Positions 42,926 through 51,395 of a stretch of DNA of 64,000 nucleotides are shown here, piece after piece. The stretch is from Streptomyces caniscabiei (GTDB lineage: Bacteria > Actinomycetota > Actinomycetes > Streptomycetales > Streptomycetaceae): the NCBI RefSeq assembly GCF_014930365.1, contig NZ_JABXWI010000015.1, positions 214,911 through 278,910 of the forward strand, read 5' to 3'. The notes beneath the pieces were generated by a model that ran no database searches, was not told where the DNA came from, and saw only the letters and a list, made by a program, of their open reading frames with translations. How positions within the stretch are numbered: the stretch's first letter is position 1; every line of letters starts with the position of its first letter. A program made the position numbers and the translations under genes.

Positions 42926-43423
42926 TCAGACCGTGGCGGTCGCCACCCCGGTCGCGCAGGCCTTGGTGCGCATCGGCATGTCCGTAAGACCGGGGTAGTA
43001 GATGTGCAGGCTGACGGCCGGTTCCAGCGTGTCGTTGACGACCTCGTGCGCGTAGCCCGGCGCGAACACCCGCTGCGCGCCCGCGCCGAGCACGCGCGTG
43101 CCCCGGTCGGTGCGCTCGGTCAGCGTGCCGTCGAGCACCGTCAGTACGCCGGAGGAGCCCCCGTGGTCGTGCAGCCCGGTGCCCTGTCCCGGCACCCAGG
43201 ACAGCAGCCACACCTCGTAGCCGGGCCCGGTCTGCAGCCGGTGGTACCAGCGGGTGGTCGCGTCGTACTCGACGAGGTGCTCCCAGCGGGAGCGGTCGTC
43301 GGCGAGGGATCGGGCCAGTCCGGCGAACTCGGCCACGGTGACGGGGTGTTGGCGCGGCGCCTGGAGGAGGTGCGGTACTTCGAGAAGGTCGCCGGCGATC
43401 TGGAGGTCGCTGTCGCTGTTCAT
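42926..43423 (-). CDS. Cysteine dioxygenase (type I, cupin)
   Basis: A 165-residue thiol dioxygenase that oxidises cysteine to cysteine sulphinate using iron and O2. The cupin motifs carry the iron ligands: GTGLHDHGGSSGVLTVL (two His) and FAPGYAHEVVN (third His); YHRLQTGPGYEVWLLSWVPGQ precedes them. An AGGA lies 12 bases before the ATG. A cysteine-rich upstream ORF lies 108 bases before the start on the same strand, suggesting control by cysteine supply through translation of a leader. Confidence 0.9.
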   Translation of the reverse strand: MNSDSDLQIAGDLLEVPHLLQAPRQHPVTVAEFAGLARSLADDRSRWEHLVEYDATTRWYHRLQTGPGYEVWLLSWVPGQGTGLHDHGGSSGVLTVLDGTLTERTDRGTRVLGAGAQRVFAPGYAHEVVNDTLEPAVSLHIYYPGLTDMPMRTKACATGVATATV

Positions 43424-43531
43424 GAAGAGAGGTGGTCCTCGACGATGAGTGCGTGGGGGAGGGCTGGGTTTCGCGTGCGGGAACAGCAGCCGAGCCGGGA
43501 CGGGCTCAGTGGCAGCCGGAGCGGGTGACGC

Positions 43532-43624
43532 TCAACAGCTGGGACAGCAACAGCTACAGCGGCAGCGGGCAGCACCGTGGGACCCGGCGGTGCGGGTCGA
43601 GGTGAGTGCCAAGTGCGCGAGCAT
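43532..43624 (-). CDS. Candidate poly-cysteine leader peptide (uORF) upstream of cysteine dioxygenase
   Basis: A 30-residue ORF, too short for ordinary gene calling. It begins MLAHLALTSTRTAG and ends RCRCSCCCPSC, so six of its last ten residues are cysteine. The stop lies 108 bases before the dioxygenase start. There is no ribosome site; instead a promoter-like pair (TTGACA, 17 bases, TGTGCT) ends seven bases before the ATG, as expected for a leaderless mRNA. Leaderless poly-cysteine uORFs that adjust downstream expression to cysteine supply are known in mycobacteria. The same role here is inferred. A dispensable chance ORF is possible. Confidence 0.6.
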   Translation of the reverse strand: MLAHLALTSTRTAGSHGAARCRCSCCCPSC

Positions 43625-43631
43625 GCCCACA

Positions 43632-43660
43632 AGCACAGCGGTTCACACCTCCGCTGTCAA
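43632..43660 (-). promoter_or_regulatory. Predicted leaderless promoter for the leader ORF and cysteine dioxygenase
   Basis: On the minus strand, TTGACA (43660-43655), a 17-base spacer and TGTGCT (43637-43632), followed after seven bases by the ATG of the leader ORF at 43624. Confidence 0.55.
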
Positions 43661-44050
43661 CTTCGCGTCCGGTATGTGGATGACCGTTCACCTCTTTCGG
43701 TGTATCCGCACGGCGAAAGGTTTGTGCTGCGGGAGTCGGGGACACATGGCGCACAACCCGGAACGAGCGAGTCGGATCGAGCCGGAACGAGATCGAACTC
43801 CTGGGCGTCTTTCCCCGTAAGGAAGGGTGATCCGGTGAGAACTCCCCTCTGCGGCCGCGCTGCTGTCAGGGTTTATGCCGATTTGAACACTTTCCGCATA
43901 GCCTTGGTTCCGCAGAGTGAATAAGGGGCTCAATAGCAGATCTCGGCTTGACTCGCCCGTAGCAGCACACTTGTAATTTCACTCGTGTCGTTCAGCCGAA
44001 ATCGGTAACGGCCGCACGACGGGGACGCGAAAGACGGACGAGGGGCGCAC
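43661..44050. other. Regulatory gap between cysteine dioxygenase leader and whiB
   Basis: About 390 bases with no supported coding gene. It should hold the whiB promoters. Short ORFs on both strands have no ribosome site or recognisable product. Confidence 0.5.
43948..43977 (+). promoter_or_regulatory. Candidate whiB promoter
   Basis: TTGACT (43948-43953), an 18-base spacer and TGTAAT (43972-43977), about 75 bases before the whiB ATG. It resembles a vegetative promoter; whiB in S. coelicolor is known to have more than one promoter, including a developmentally controlled one. Confidence 0.5.
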
Positions 44051-44314
44051 ATGACCGAGCTCGTGCAGCAACTGCTGGTCGACGACGCGGACGAGGAACT
44101 CGGCTGGCAGGAGCGCGCGCTGTGCGCCCAGACCGATCCCGAGTCCTTCTTCCCCGAGAAGGGCGGCTCGACCCGCGAGGCCAAGAAGGTCTGCCTCGCC
44201 TGCGAGGTCCGCTCCGAGTGCCTCGAATACGCCCTCGCGAACGACGAGCGGTTCGGGATCTGGGGCGGCCTGTCGGAACGCGAGCGCCGCCGCCTCAAGA
44301 AGGCGGCCGTCTGA
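44051..44314 (+). CDS. whiB: Sporulation regulator WhiB
   Basis: The founding iron-sulphur WhiB-family protein, 87 residues. Cys25, Cys48, Cys51 and Cys57 bind a [4Fe-4S] cluster. GIWGG at 69-73 is the conserved turn that contacts the principal sigma factor, and the basic tail RERRRLKKAAV binds DNA. In Streptomyces it works with WhiA to trigger division septation in aerial hyphae. The sequence fits the canonical streptomycete WhiB over its full length as I recall it. It is monocistronic, with the large glycosyltransferase gene about 200 bases downstream. Confidence 0.97.
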   Translation: MTELVQQLLVDDADEELGWQERALCAQTDPESFFPEKGGSTREAKKVCLACEVRSECLEYALANDERFGIWGGLSERERRRLKKAAV

Positions 44315-44516
44315 CCCTCCCGGAACACCCGACCCGTCCCGGGAACAGTCGAACAGAAACAACCGAACATGTCCGGCCCGTCGCGCGTGGGTTGTCCACA
44401 GGCGGCGGGCCGCCGTGCTGCCCAGCCGTTAGTGTGGGCCCTCGTCCGAGACGTCCCGCTGTCCCCGCCGGACACAGACGTCCACCGCAGTCCATCGAAC
44501 CGGGGCCCGTACCTCG

Positions 44517-47500
44517 ATGTCCGTGCACAGCCACACCGCAGCCCACCACGACGCTGCCACTCCCGAGTTCCCACGTCACGTGGTGACCGCGGTCCTCGTC
44601 GCGCACGACGGCGCCCGCTGGCTGCCCGACGCGCTCGCCGGGCTGCTCGGCCAGGAGCGCCCCGTGCAGAGCGCCATGGCGGCCGACACCGGCAGCGCGG
44701 ACGACTCCGCCCGGCTCCTCTCCGACGCCCTCGGCGAGGACCGCGTCCTGCACCTCGCCCGCCGCACCGGCTTCGGCCAGGCCGTCGAGGAGGCCAACCG
44801 CACCGCTGGCGTCCTCACCCAGGACGACCTGGCGTACCTCCGCCGCCCCAGCGGCTGGGACCCGGTCACCCGCAGCTGGCGCGACGACGCGTACGACCTG
44901 CCGGAACTCCCCCACGGGGAGCCGGTCCAGTGGCTCTGGCTGCTGCACGACGACTGCGCCCCCGAACCCGACGCCCTCGCCCAGCTGCTGCGCGTCGTGG
45001 AGAACGAACGCGAGCTGGGCCGCGACGACGTCGCCGTCGTCGGCCCCAAGCTGCGCGGCTGGTACGACCGACGTCAGCTCCTGGAGGTCGGCGTCACCAT
45101 CGCCCCCTCCGGCCGCCGCTGGACCGGCCTGGACCGCCGCGAGCAGGACCAGGGTCAGCACGACCACGTCAAGCCCAGCCTCGCCGTCTCCACCGCCGGC
45201 ATGCTGATCCGCCGCGACGTCTTCGAGGAGCTGGGCGGCTTCGACCGGCGACTGCCCCTCATGCGGGACGACGTCGACCTGTGCTGGCGCGCCACCGCCG
45301 CCGGACACCGCGTCCTCGTCGCCCCCGAGGCCGTCGTCCGGCACGCCGAGGCCTCCTCGCGCGAGCGCCGCACCGTCGACTGCGTGGGCCGCAGCGCCGC
45401 CTCCCCGCACATGGTCGACAAGGCGGGCGCGGTCTACACCCTCCTCGTCAACTCCCGTACCGCACAGCTCCCCTGGGTGCTGCTGCGCATCGTCCTCGGC
45501 ACCCTGCTCAGGATCGTCGCGTACCTCGTCGGCAAGGTCCCCGGACAGGCCGTCGACGAGATCCGGGGCCTGCTGAGCGTGCTGCTGCGGCCCGAGCGGA
45601 TCATCGCCGGGCGGCGCAGACGAGGTCGCTCGCAGCTGGACAAGGGCGAGCTGCGGCCGCTGTTCCCGCCGCCCGGAGCGACCGTTCGGGCCACCGTCGA
45701 ACAAGTCGCCGGCGACCTGTTCGGCAGCGCCGACGCCGAGACCACCCCGGCCGGACGGCACGGCGGCGCGGTCGAGTCGGGCCCCGGCGACGACGACGCC
45801 GAGTTCCTCCAGGTCGAGCAGTTCGCCCGGCTCAAGCGCATCGCGCGCGCCCCCGGCCCCGTGCTCTTCGCCCTCCTGCTGCTCGCCTCGCTCGTCGCCT
45901 GCCGTGCACTGCTCGGCGGCGGCGCGCTGGCCGGCGGCACCCTGCTGCCCGCCCCCGCGGACTCCGCCGAGCTCTGGTCGCGCTACCTGGACGCCTGGCA
46001 CCCGGTCGGCGCGGGCGGCGCCGAGGCCGCCCCGCCGTACCTGGCCGTCGTGGCCATGCTCGCCTCGCTGCTGTTCGGCTCCACCGGGCTCGCGGTCACC
46101 GTGCTCCTGGTGGCCTCCGTGCCGCTGGCCGGTTTCACCGCGTACTTCGCCTCCCGCTCCCTGGTCGAGTCCCGGCTGCTGCGCGCCTGGGCCGCGATCG
46201 TGTACGCCTTCCTGCCCGCCGTCACCGGCGCGCTGGCGACCGGCCGCCTGGGCACCGCCGTCCTCGCGATCCTGCTGCCCCTGATCGCCCGCGCGGGCGC
46301 CGCGGCCTCCGGGCTCGCGAACAACACGGGGGCGCGCGGCAGTTGGCGTGCCACCTGGGCGTACGCGCTGCTGCTGACGATCACCACCGCGTTCACCCCG
46401 ATCGTGTGGCCCATCGCGTTGCTCCTCGGCCTCGGGCTCCTCGTCGTCCGCCGCCGCGAGCTCACCGCCTACGGCCCCCGCTTCATCGCCCAGCTCGGCA
46501 CCCCGCTGCTGATCCTCGCCCCCTGGTCGCTGACGCTGCTGCCGTTCGGCTTCTTCGAGGAGGCCGGCCTGGAGTACGGCTCCGGCACGGCCTCGGCGAC
46601 CGACCTGCTCGGCATCAGCCCCGGCGGGCCCGGCACGGTCGGCGGGCTGACGCTCATCGGTGTCGTCCTGGCCGCGCTGGCCGCCCTGCTGCGCGCGGAA
46701 CGCCAGCCGGCCATCCGCACCGCCTGGACGGCCGCCCTGGTGGCCCTCGTCCTCGCCGTCCTCTCCAACGGCTCCACCTGGGCCGGCCCCGCGACCCTCG
46801 TCTACGGCCTCGCCCTCCTCGCCGCCGCCACCCTGGGCGCCGACGGCGCCCGCCACCGGGTGGCCGAACAGAGCTTCGGCTGGCGCCAGCCGGTGGCCGT
46901 GCTCATCGCGCTCGCCGCCGCCGTCGGCCCGCTGCTGGCCGCCGCCGGCTGGGTGCTCGGCGGCGCCGACGGACCCCTGAAGCGCCGTGACCCCGTCCAG
47001 GTGCCCGCGTTCGTCGCCGAGGAGAGCGGCACCCGCGACCAGGCCCGCACCCTGGTCCTCGACAGCGACTCCACCGCCGAGGTCGGTTACACCCTGATCC
47101 GCGGTTCCGGCGTCCGCCTCGGCGACGCCGAACTCACCGCCGGCGCCGGGGAGAACGAACAGCTCGACAAGGTCGTCGCCAACCTCGTCGCGGGCTCCGG
47201 CGCCGACCAGACCGACGAACTCGGCGGCTTCGCCGTGCGCTACGTCCTGGTCCGGCCGGGCGCGCCCCGCGAGGTCGGCCGGGTCCTGGACGCCACCCCC
47301 GGTCTGAGCAGGCTCAGCCAGCAGGACGGCAGCGCCCTGTGGCGGGTGGACCGCCAGGTCGCGCGCGTCACCATCGAGGCATCCTCCGGCGCCCCCGAGC
47401 CCGTCGCCGCGGGCCCCGTCGACGTGCACACCACCATCCCGGCCGGCAGCTCCGGCCGGGTCCTGCGGCTGGCCGACACCGCCGACGAGTCCTGGACGGC

Positions 47501-48149
47501 CACCCTCGACGGCAAGCCGCTCACCCCGACCACGGTCGACGGCTGGGCCCAGGGCTTCCAGCTCCCCGTCGACGGCGGCCGGCTGGACGTCACCTTCGAC
47601 GCCCCGGTCACCCACACCGGCTGGCTGTGGACCCAGGGTGCGCTCGCCGTGGTCCTGGTGGTCCTCGCCCTGCCCGGCCGCCGCCGGGACGTCGACGACG
47701 ACCTCCCCGACGAGCCCGTCGCCGTGCCCGCCCAGGACCTCACCGGCGACGGCCGCCGCGCCCGCCGACTGCGCGCCCAGGCGGAGGCGGAGGCCGAACA
47801 GTCCGCCGACGCCGGCCTGCCCCCCGCGCCGGAGGAGACCCCGGTCGGCGCCCCCGTCCCGCAGCAGCAGACGTACGGGGAGTGGGCGACCGCGGACCAG
47901 GCGGGCGCCGAGTACGGCCACTACGACCAGGCCTACCAGGGCGGTCAGCAGTACCCCGCGGGCGCCTACGACCAACAGCAGTACCAGGCCGACCCCTACC
48001 AGGGCGCCCAGTACGACCCGTACGCCACCTACGGCGGCAACACGGCCTCGTACGACCAGACGTACGCCCAGGGCTACGACGCGACGTACGACCCGTCGCA
48101 CGGCACCGACGCCGACAGCGAGCGCCCCGACGGGAGCCACCAGCAGTGA
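44517..48149 (+). CDS. Very large membrane glycosyltransferase, GT2 N-terminal domain
   Basis: A 1210-residue envelope protein. Residues 20-290 are a GT2 domain: VVTAVLVAHDGARWLPDALAG, LLHDDCAPEPDALAQLL (DDxD-like metal site) and GGFDRRLPLMRDDVDLCWRATAAGH (acceptor/base site). Then come many membrane helices through about residue 830 and an external-type C-terminal region. The last 120 residues are rich in Tyr, Gln and Asp (YDQ-like repeats) and probably disordered. It resembles polyprenyl-sugar-dependent wall or protein glycosyltransferases. The next gene overlaps its stop (GTGA), so the two products likely act together. Confidence 0.87.
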   Translation: MSVHSHTAAHHDAATPEFPRHVVTAVLVAHDGARWLPDALAGLLGQERPVQSAMAADTGSADDSARLLSDALGEDRVLHLARRTGFGQAVEEANRTAGVLTQDDLAYLRRPSGWDPVTRSWRDDAYDLPELPHGEPVQWLWLLHDDCAPEPDALAQLLRVVENERELGRDDVAVVGPKLRGWYDRRQLLEVGVTIAPSGRRWTGLDRREQDQGQHDHVKPSLAVSTAGMLIRRDVFEELGGFDRRLPLMRDDVDLCWRATAAGHRVLVAPEAVVRHAEASSRERRTVDCVGRSAASPHMVDKAGAVYTLLVNSRTAQLPWVLLRIVLGTLLRIVAYLVGKVPGQAVDEIRGLLSVLLRPERIIAGRRRRGRSQLDKGELRPLFPPPGATVRATVEQVAGDLFGSADAETTPAGRHGGAVESGPGDDDAEFLQVEQFARLKRIARAPGPVLFALLLLASLVACRALLGGGALAGGTLLPAPADSAELWSRYLDAWHPVGAGGAEAAPPYLAVVAMLASLLFGSTGLAVTVLLVASVPLAGFTAYFASRSLVESRLLRAWAAIVYAFLPAVTGALATGRLGTAVLAILLPLIARAGAAASGLANNTGARGSWRATWAYALLLTITTAFTPIVWPIALLLGLGLLVVRRRELTAYGPRFIAQLGTPLLILAPWSLTLLPFGFFEEAGLEYGSGTASATDLLGISPGGPGTVGGLTLIGVVLAALAALLRAERQPAIRTAWTAALVALVLAVLSNGSTWAGPATLVYGLALLAAATLGADGARHRVAEQSFGWRQPVAVLIALAAAVGPLLAAAGWVLGGADGPLKRRDPVQVPAFVAEESGTRDQARTLVLDSDSTAEVGYTLIRGSGVRLGDAELTAGAGENEQLDKVVANLVAGSGADQTDELGGFAVRYVLVRPGAPREVGRVLDATPGLSRLSQQDGSALWRVDRQVARVTIEASSGAPEPVAAGPVDVHTTIPAGSSGRVLRLADTADESWTATLDGKPLTPTTVDGWAQGFQLPVDGGRLDVTFDAPVTHTGWLWTQGALAVVLVVLALPGRRRDVDDDLPDEPVAVPAQDLTGDGRRARRLRAQAEAEAEQSADAGLPPAPEETPVGAPVPQQQTYGEWATADQAGAEYGHYDQAYQGGQQYPAGAYDQQQYQADPYQGAQYDPYATYGGNTASYDQTYAQGYDATYDPSHGTDADSERPDGSHQQ

Positions 48150-49684
48150 ACCGCCAGACCCTGTCCCTGATCGCCGGCGCGACCGCCCTCGCCGCAGTCA
48201 CCGGCTTCGCCACGCTCTCCGCGCCCGACGCCTCCGGCGGCGACACCACGGCGAAGGCGGCGGCCCAACTCCCCGTGCAGCGCACGAGTCTGCTCTGCCC
48301 CCAGCCGAGCACGTCGGACCTCGCGGAGACGGCGTACACCGCGTTCACCCCCGTCACCAAGGGCACCGGCGGCGAGGGCGCCGCCGAACTCGTCGCGGCC
48401 GGCGGGGGATCGGCAGCCCCCGACACCGGCGGCGAGGACGACAAGGGCGACAAGGGCGACAAGGGCGACGGCAGCGGCAAGGGCAAGGTCGCCAAGCCGG
48501 TCATCGAGGCCAAGGAGCCCGGCAAGCCCGTCGCCGACAGCACCGACGGCGGTGACTCGCCCGCGCTGATCGGCACGGCCGAGGGGAAGTTCGCGCCCGG
48601 CTGGACGGTCCAGGAGACCACCGAGGTCGCCGCCGGCACCGGCCGCGGTCTGCTGGGCGTCAACTGCTCCGCCCCCGACACCGAGTTCTGGTTCCCGGGA
48701 GCGAGCACGGCCGCCGGCCGCACCGACTACGTCCACCTCGTCAACCCGGACGACTCGGCGGCCGTCGTCGACATCGAGCTCTTCGGCAAGGACGGCGCCC
48801 TGAAGTCGACGGTGGGCGACGGCATCACGGTCCAGCCCCGCTCCGGCGAGCCGGTCCTGCTGTCGACGCTCGCCACGGCGAAGGAGGCCGGCCTCACGGT
48901 CCACATCAACGTCCGCAGCGGCCGGGTCGCCGCCGCGGTCCAGGCCCTCGACGACAAGCAGGGCGGCGACTGGCTCTCGGCCGCGGCCGACCCGGCGGGC
49001 ACCCTGGTCCTCCCCGGCATCCCGGAGGACGCCACCTCCGTCACCCTCGTCGCCTTCGCCCCCGGCGAGACCGACGCCGACCTGAAGCTGCGCCTCGCCG
49101 CGCCGAGCGGCTCGATCACCCCGGCAGGCAACGAGACGCTGCACGTCAAGGGCGGTATGACCGCCACCGCCGACCTGGGCGACATCACGCGCGGCGAGCC
49201 CGGGTCGCTGATCCTCGCCCCCACCGGCGAAGCGGTCCCGGTGGTGGCCGCCCTCCGTGTCGTCCGGGGCAAGGGCGCCGACCAGGAGACGGCCTTCATC
49301 CCGGCGACCCGCGCGGTCGGCGCGCGCGCCACCGTCACCGACAACCGCGCCAAGGGCACGACGCTCGCCCTCACCGCCCCCACGGGCACGGCCGAGGTCA
49401 AGGTCACCGTGTCCGCCGGCAGCGGTGGGGGCGAGGCCACGACGAAGACCTTCAAGATCAAGGCCGGCACCACCCAGAAGGTCGAGATGCCGGCCCCGAG
49501 CGGCCTCAAGGGCACCTACGCCCTCACCGTGGAGTCCACGTCCGGCGCCCCTGTCTACGCCTCCCGCACCCTCGAATCCAAGCTCGACGGCATCCCCGCC
49601 TTCACGATCCAGACCCTCCCGGACGACCGGGGAATGGTGGCGGTCCCGGAGGCGCGCCAGGATTTGTCGATCATGCAGCGGTAG
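48146..49684 (+). CDS. DUF5719-family exported protein
   Basis: A 512-residue exported protein whose GTG overlaps the stop of the large glycosyltransferase. The signal peptide is SLIAGATALAAVTGFATLSA. A collagen-like insert GDKGDKGDKGDG lies near residue 97. From about residue 150 the protein is beta-rich with repeated domains (TDYVHLVNPDDSAAVVDIELFG; TSVTLVAFAPGETDADLKLRL). The function is unknown; conserved coupling to the glycosyltransferase suggests it helps that enzyme or is its target. Confidence 0.85.
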   Translation: MNRQTLSLIAGATALAAVTGFATLSAPDASGGDTTAKAAAQLPVQRTSLLCPQPSTSDLAETAYTAFTPVTKGTGGEGAAELVAAGGGSAAPDTGGEDDKGDKGDKGDGSGKGKVAKPVIEAKEPGKPVADSTDGGDSPALIGTAEGKFAPGWTVQETTEVAAGTGRGLLGVNCSAPDTEFWFPGASTAAGRTDYVHLVNPDDSAAVVDIELFGKDGALKSTVGDGITVQPRSGEPVLLSTLATAKEAGLTVHINVRSGRVAAAVQALDDKQGGDWLSAAADPAGTLVLPGIPEDATSVTLVAFAPGETDADLKLRLAAPSGSITPAGNETLHVKGGMTATADLGDITRGEPGSLILAPTGEAVPVVAALRVVRGKGADQETAFIPATRAVGARATVTDNRAKGTTLALTAPTGTAEVKVTVSAGSGGGEATTKTFKIKAGTTQKVEMPAPSGLKGTYALTVESTSGAPVYASRTLESKLDGIPAFTIQTLPDDRGMVAVPEARQDLSIMQR

Positions 49685-49910
49685 GTGGGGGCTTCTCGCG
49701 CAGTTCCCCGCGCCCCTGAAAAGCAGGGGCTGCGCCCCGTGCTTTTCGGCCCGAAAGGGCCGTAGGCCCTTAAGGGGCGCGGGGAACTGCGCGACCAGCC
49801 CCCACCGGGCGGACGTGTGGGGGTCGAAGGGGCGCAGCCCCTTGGTGGGGGCACCTCCCGCTCGAGCGAAGCCGAGAGTGGGGGAGGGACGGGTAGGGGC
49901 GGCGGGGGCG
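49685..49910. repeat. Compound intergenic repeat: inverted pair plus 141-base module
   Basis: 49685-49808 is almost the same as 39126-39248, with facing arms of the GGGGCGCGGGGAACTGCGC family. 49770-49910 recurs at 54504-54644 with three mismatches in 141 bases. The second half includes GCACCTCCCGCTCGAGCGAA. It sits between the convergent DUF5719 and metallopeptidase-family genes. Confidence 0.9.
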
Positions 49911-49937
49911 AATCCCTCCCGGGCACACCCACCGACG

Positions 49938-50390
49938 TCAGTCCTCCCCGTACCGCGGATCCACGGTCTCCGGATTCAGCCCCAACAACTCCGCCACCTG
50001 CTCCACCACGACCTCATGCACCAGCGCGGCCCGCTCCTCCCGCCCCTTGGTACGAATCTCCACCGGCCGCCGATACACCACGACCCGAGCCGGCCGCCCC
50101 TCCCGCGCCACCACGATCCCCCCGAGCGGCACCGCCTCGTCGTTCCACGCCCCGTCCGAGGGCCCGTCGAGCCGAGGCACCTCCAGCACGAGGAAGTCGA
50201 TGTCCGCCAGCTGCGGCCACCGCCGCTCCAGCCGCTCCACGGAGTCCTGCACGAGATCCGCGAACACGTCCGCGCGACTCGCCGCGAGCGGCACCTGCGG
50301 CGGCGCGATGGGCCCGCGCATCCCCCTGCCGTGCCGATCTCGGCGGCGGGGCCCGGGTGCGGAGGCGGCGCGGGGCGGTACGAGGTCGTC
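49938..50390 (-). CDS. Metallopeptidase-family (zincin-like) protein
   Basis: A 150-residue protein of the small actinobacterial zincin-like family (DUF1025 type). The N-terminal 40 residues are Pro/Arg-rich. Family residues are DIDFLVLEVP, GGIVVAREGRPARVVVYRRPVEIR and LVHEVVVEQVAELLGLNPETVDP. The HExxx motif is HEVVV rather than the usual HExxH, so the second zinc histidine is absent at its normal place. Catalytic activity is doubtful. The start at 50390 is an ATG that begins MDDLVPP; the frame continues upstream into non-coding sequence. Confidence 0.8.
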   Translation of the reverse strand, partial: DDLVPPRAASAPGPRRRDRHGRGMRGPIAPPQVPLAASRADVFADLVQDSVERLERRWPQLADIDFLVLEVPRLDGPSDGAWNDEAVPLGGIVVAREGRPARVVVYRRPVEIRTKGREERAALVHEVVVEQVAELLGLNPETVDPRYGED

Positions 50391-50739
50391 CATCACCTGT
50401 GAAGCGTAGTCCCCGCACGGTCCGCCCGCCCGGCTCCACACTCCCGGCCGCGCCCCGGACCCGGCACCGCTGACCAGGCCTGTCCAACCGGCTCGCCGCG
50501 CGGAGGCGCCCCGGCGGGCCGTGGGGCCTGTCGCGGGATGACCGTTCCAGCCAAGGTTGGGCTCGTTTCCGTACCTCCACGAGACCGGCGATCTCACGCC
50601 AATTAGCGTGGTTTGTGCGGAAAATTGATCGGCCCCGGTACTGTTCGGCATTCCGGACGCGGGGTTACCCGCAGGTCAACGAGGTGGGTTTCCAGGGGCG
50701 TGTGGGGCGTTTCACAGCACGACACGGGGGAGTGACCTG
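50391..50739. other. Divergent intergenic region
   Basis: 349 bases between the metallopeptidase-family and DUF3499 genes. It includes the AT-richer patch GCGGAAAATTGATC at 50618-50631, which may mark promoter elements. No coding sequence is supported. Confidence 0.4.
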
Positions 50740-51168
50740 GTGCAGAGTCGTCGCGGCCCGCTCAAGAGTGCGGTACCGTCCAACGTCGTGAGCCCTGTAC
50801 GTCGCTGTTCGCGCACCGCTTGCGGCCGCCCCGCCGTCGCGACGCTGACGTACGTCTACGCCGACTCGACCGCGGTCCTCGGCCCGCTCGCCACCTACGC
50901 CGAACCCCACTGCTACGACCTGTGCGCCGAGCACTCCGAGCGCCTCACCGCGCCGCGCGGCTGGGAGGTCGTACGGCTGCTGGACGCCTCCGCTCCGGCG
51001 CGCCCCAGCGGTGACGACCTGGAGGCGCTCGCCAACGCCGTGCGTGAGGCGGCCCGTCCGCAGCGGCGCACGGCCGAGGCCGGTGGCGGTGGCGGCGCCC
51101 GCACGGCCGACCCGATGGAGGTCGCCCGCCGCGGCCACCTCCGGGTGCTGCGCTCGCCCGACAACTGA
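50740..51168 (+). CDS. DUF3499 zinc-ribbon-like protein
   Basis: A 142-residue protein with a Cys-rich core, CSRTACGRPAVATLTYVYAD followed by AEPHCYDLCAEHSERL, giving four cysteines and two histidines that likely bind zinc. The rest is Ala/Arg-rich and probably disordered. The GTG at 50740 has GGGGGAG seven bases upstream. A GTG at 50788, eight bases after a -10-like TACCGT, could give a leaderless 126-residue form. The function is unknown. It is conserved next to manB and whiB in Streptomyces as I recall. Confidence 0.82.
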   Translation: MQSRRGPLKSAVPSNVVSPVRRCSRTACGRPAVATLTYVYADSTAVLGPLATYAEPHCYDLCAEHSERLTAPRGWEVVRLLDASAPARPSGDDLEALANAVREAARPQRRTAEAGGGGGARTADPMEVARRGHLRVLRSPDN

Positions 51169-51308
51169 TCTCCGGCCGACCTGGGGCTGTCACCCATTCC
51201 TCTCCGGCATTCCTCTCCGGTCTCTCTCTGGCGAGAAGCCGTCGTCGTAACTCCGCTCCCGTCGTGGCTCTTTCCGCTCGCACCGTTCCCCGCGAGGGCG
51301 CACGCCTG

Positions 51309-51338
51309 TTGACGCCGCCTCGGTGCGGACGCGATCAT
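51309..51338 (+). promoter_or_regulatory. Candidate lactate permease promoter
   Basis: TTGACG (51309-51314), 18 bases, GATCAT (51333-51338), about 58 bases before the permease GTG. Upstream, CATTCCTCTCCGG is repeated in tandem near 51194-51219. Confidence 0.4.
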
Positions 51339-51395
51339 TCCGGGTGCCCGTGCCGTGAGAAACCGCTTCCGCATCGCGGAATCCGGGGAGGCTCC

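Noticed and set aside
43554..43646. A second short ORF (GTG start at 43646) overlapping the poly-cysteine leader in another frame, containing RCC
   Set aside because: Its GGAGG is only one base from the GTG, too close to work, and it lies before the predicted transcript start; the ATG ORF at 43624 fits the promoter spacing and has the dense Cys run.
43449..43820. A 123-codon plus-strand ORF before whiB
   Set aside because: It overlaps the cysteine dioxygenase leader in antisense, has no ribosome site and mixed composition.
44295..48140. A 1281-codon open frame on the minus strand
   Set aside because: It is the antisense shadow of the large glycosyltransferase gene; its Gly/Gln/Asp-rich composition and lack of domains show it is not coding.
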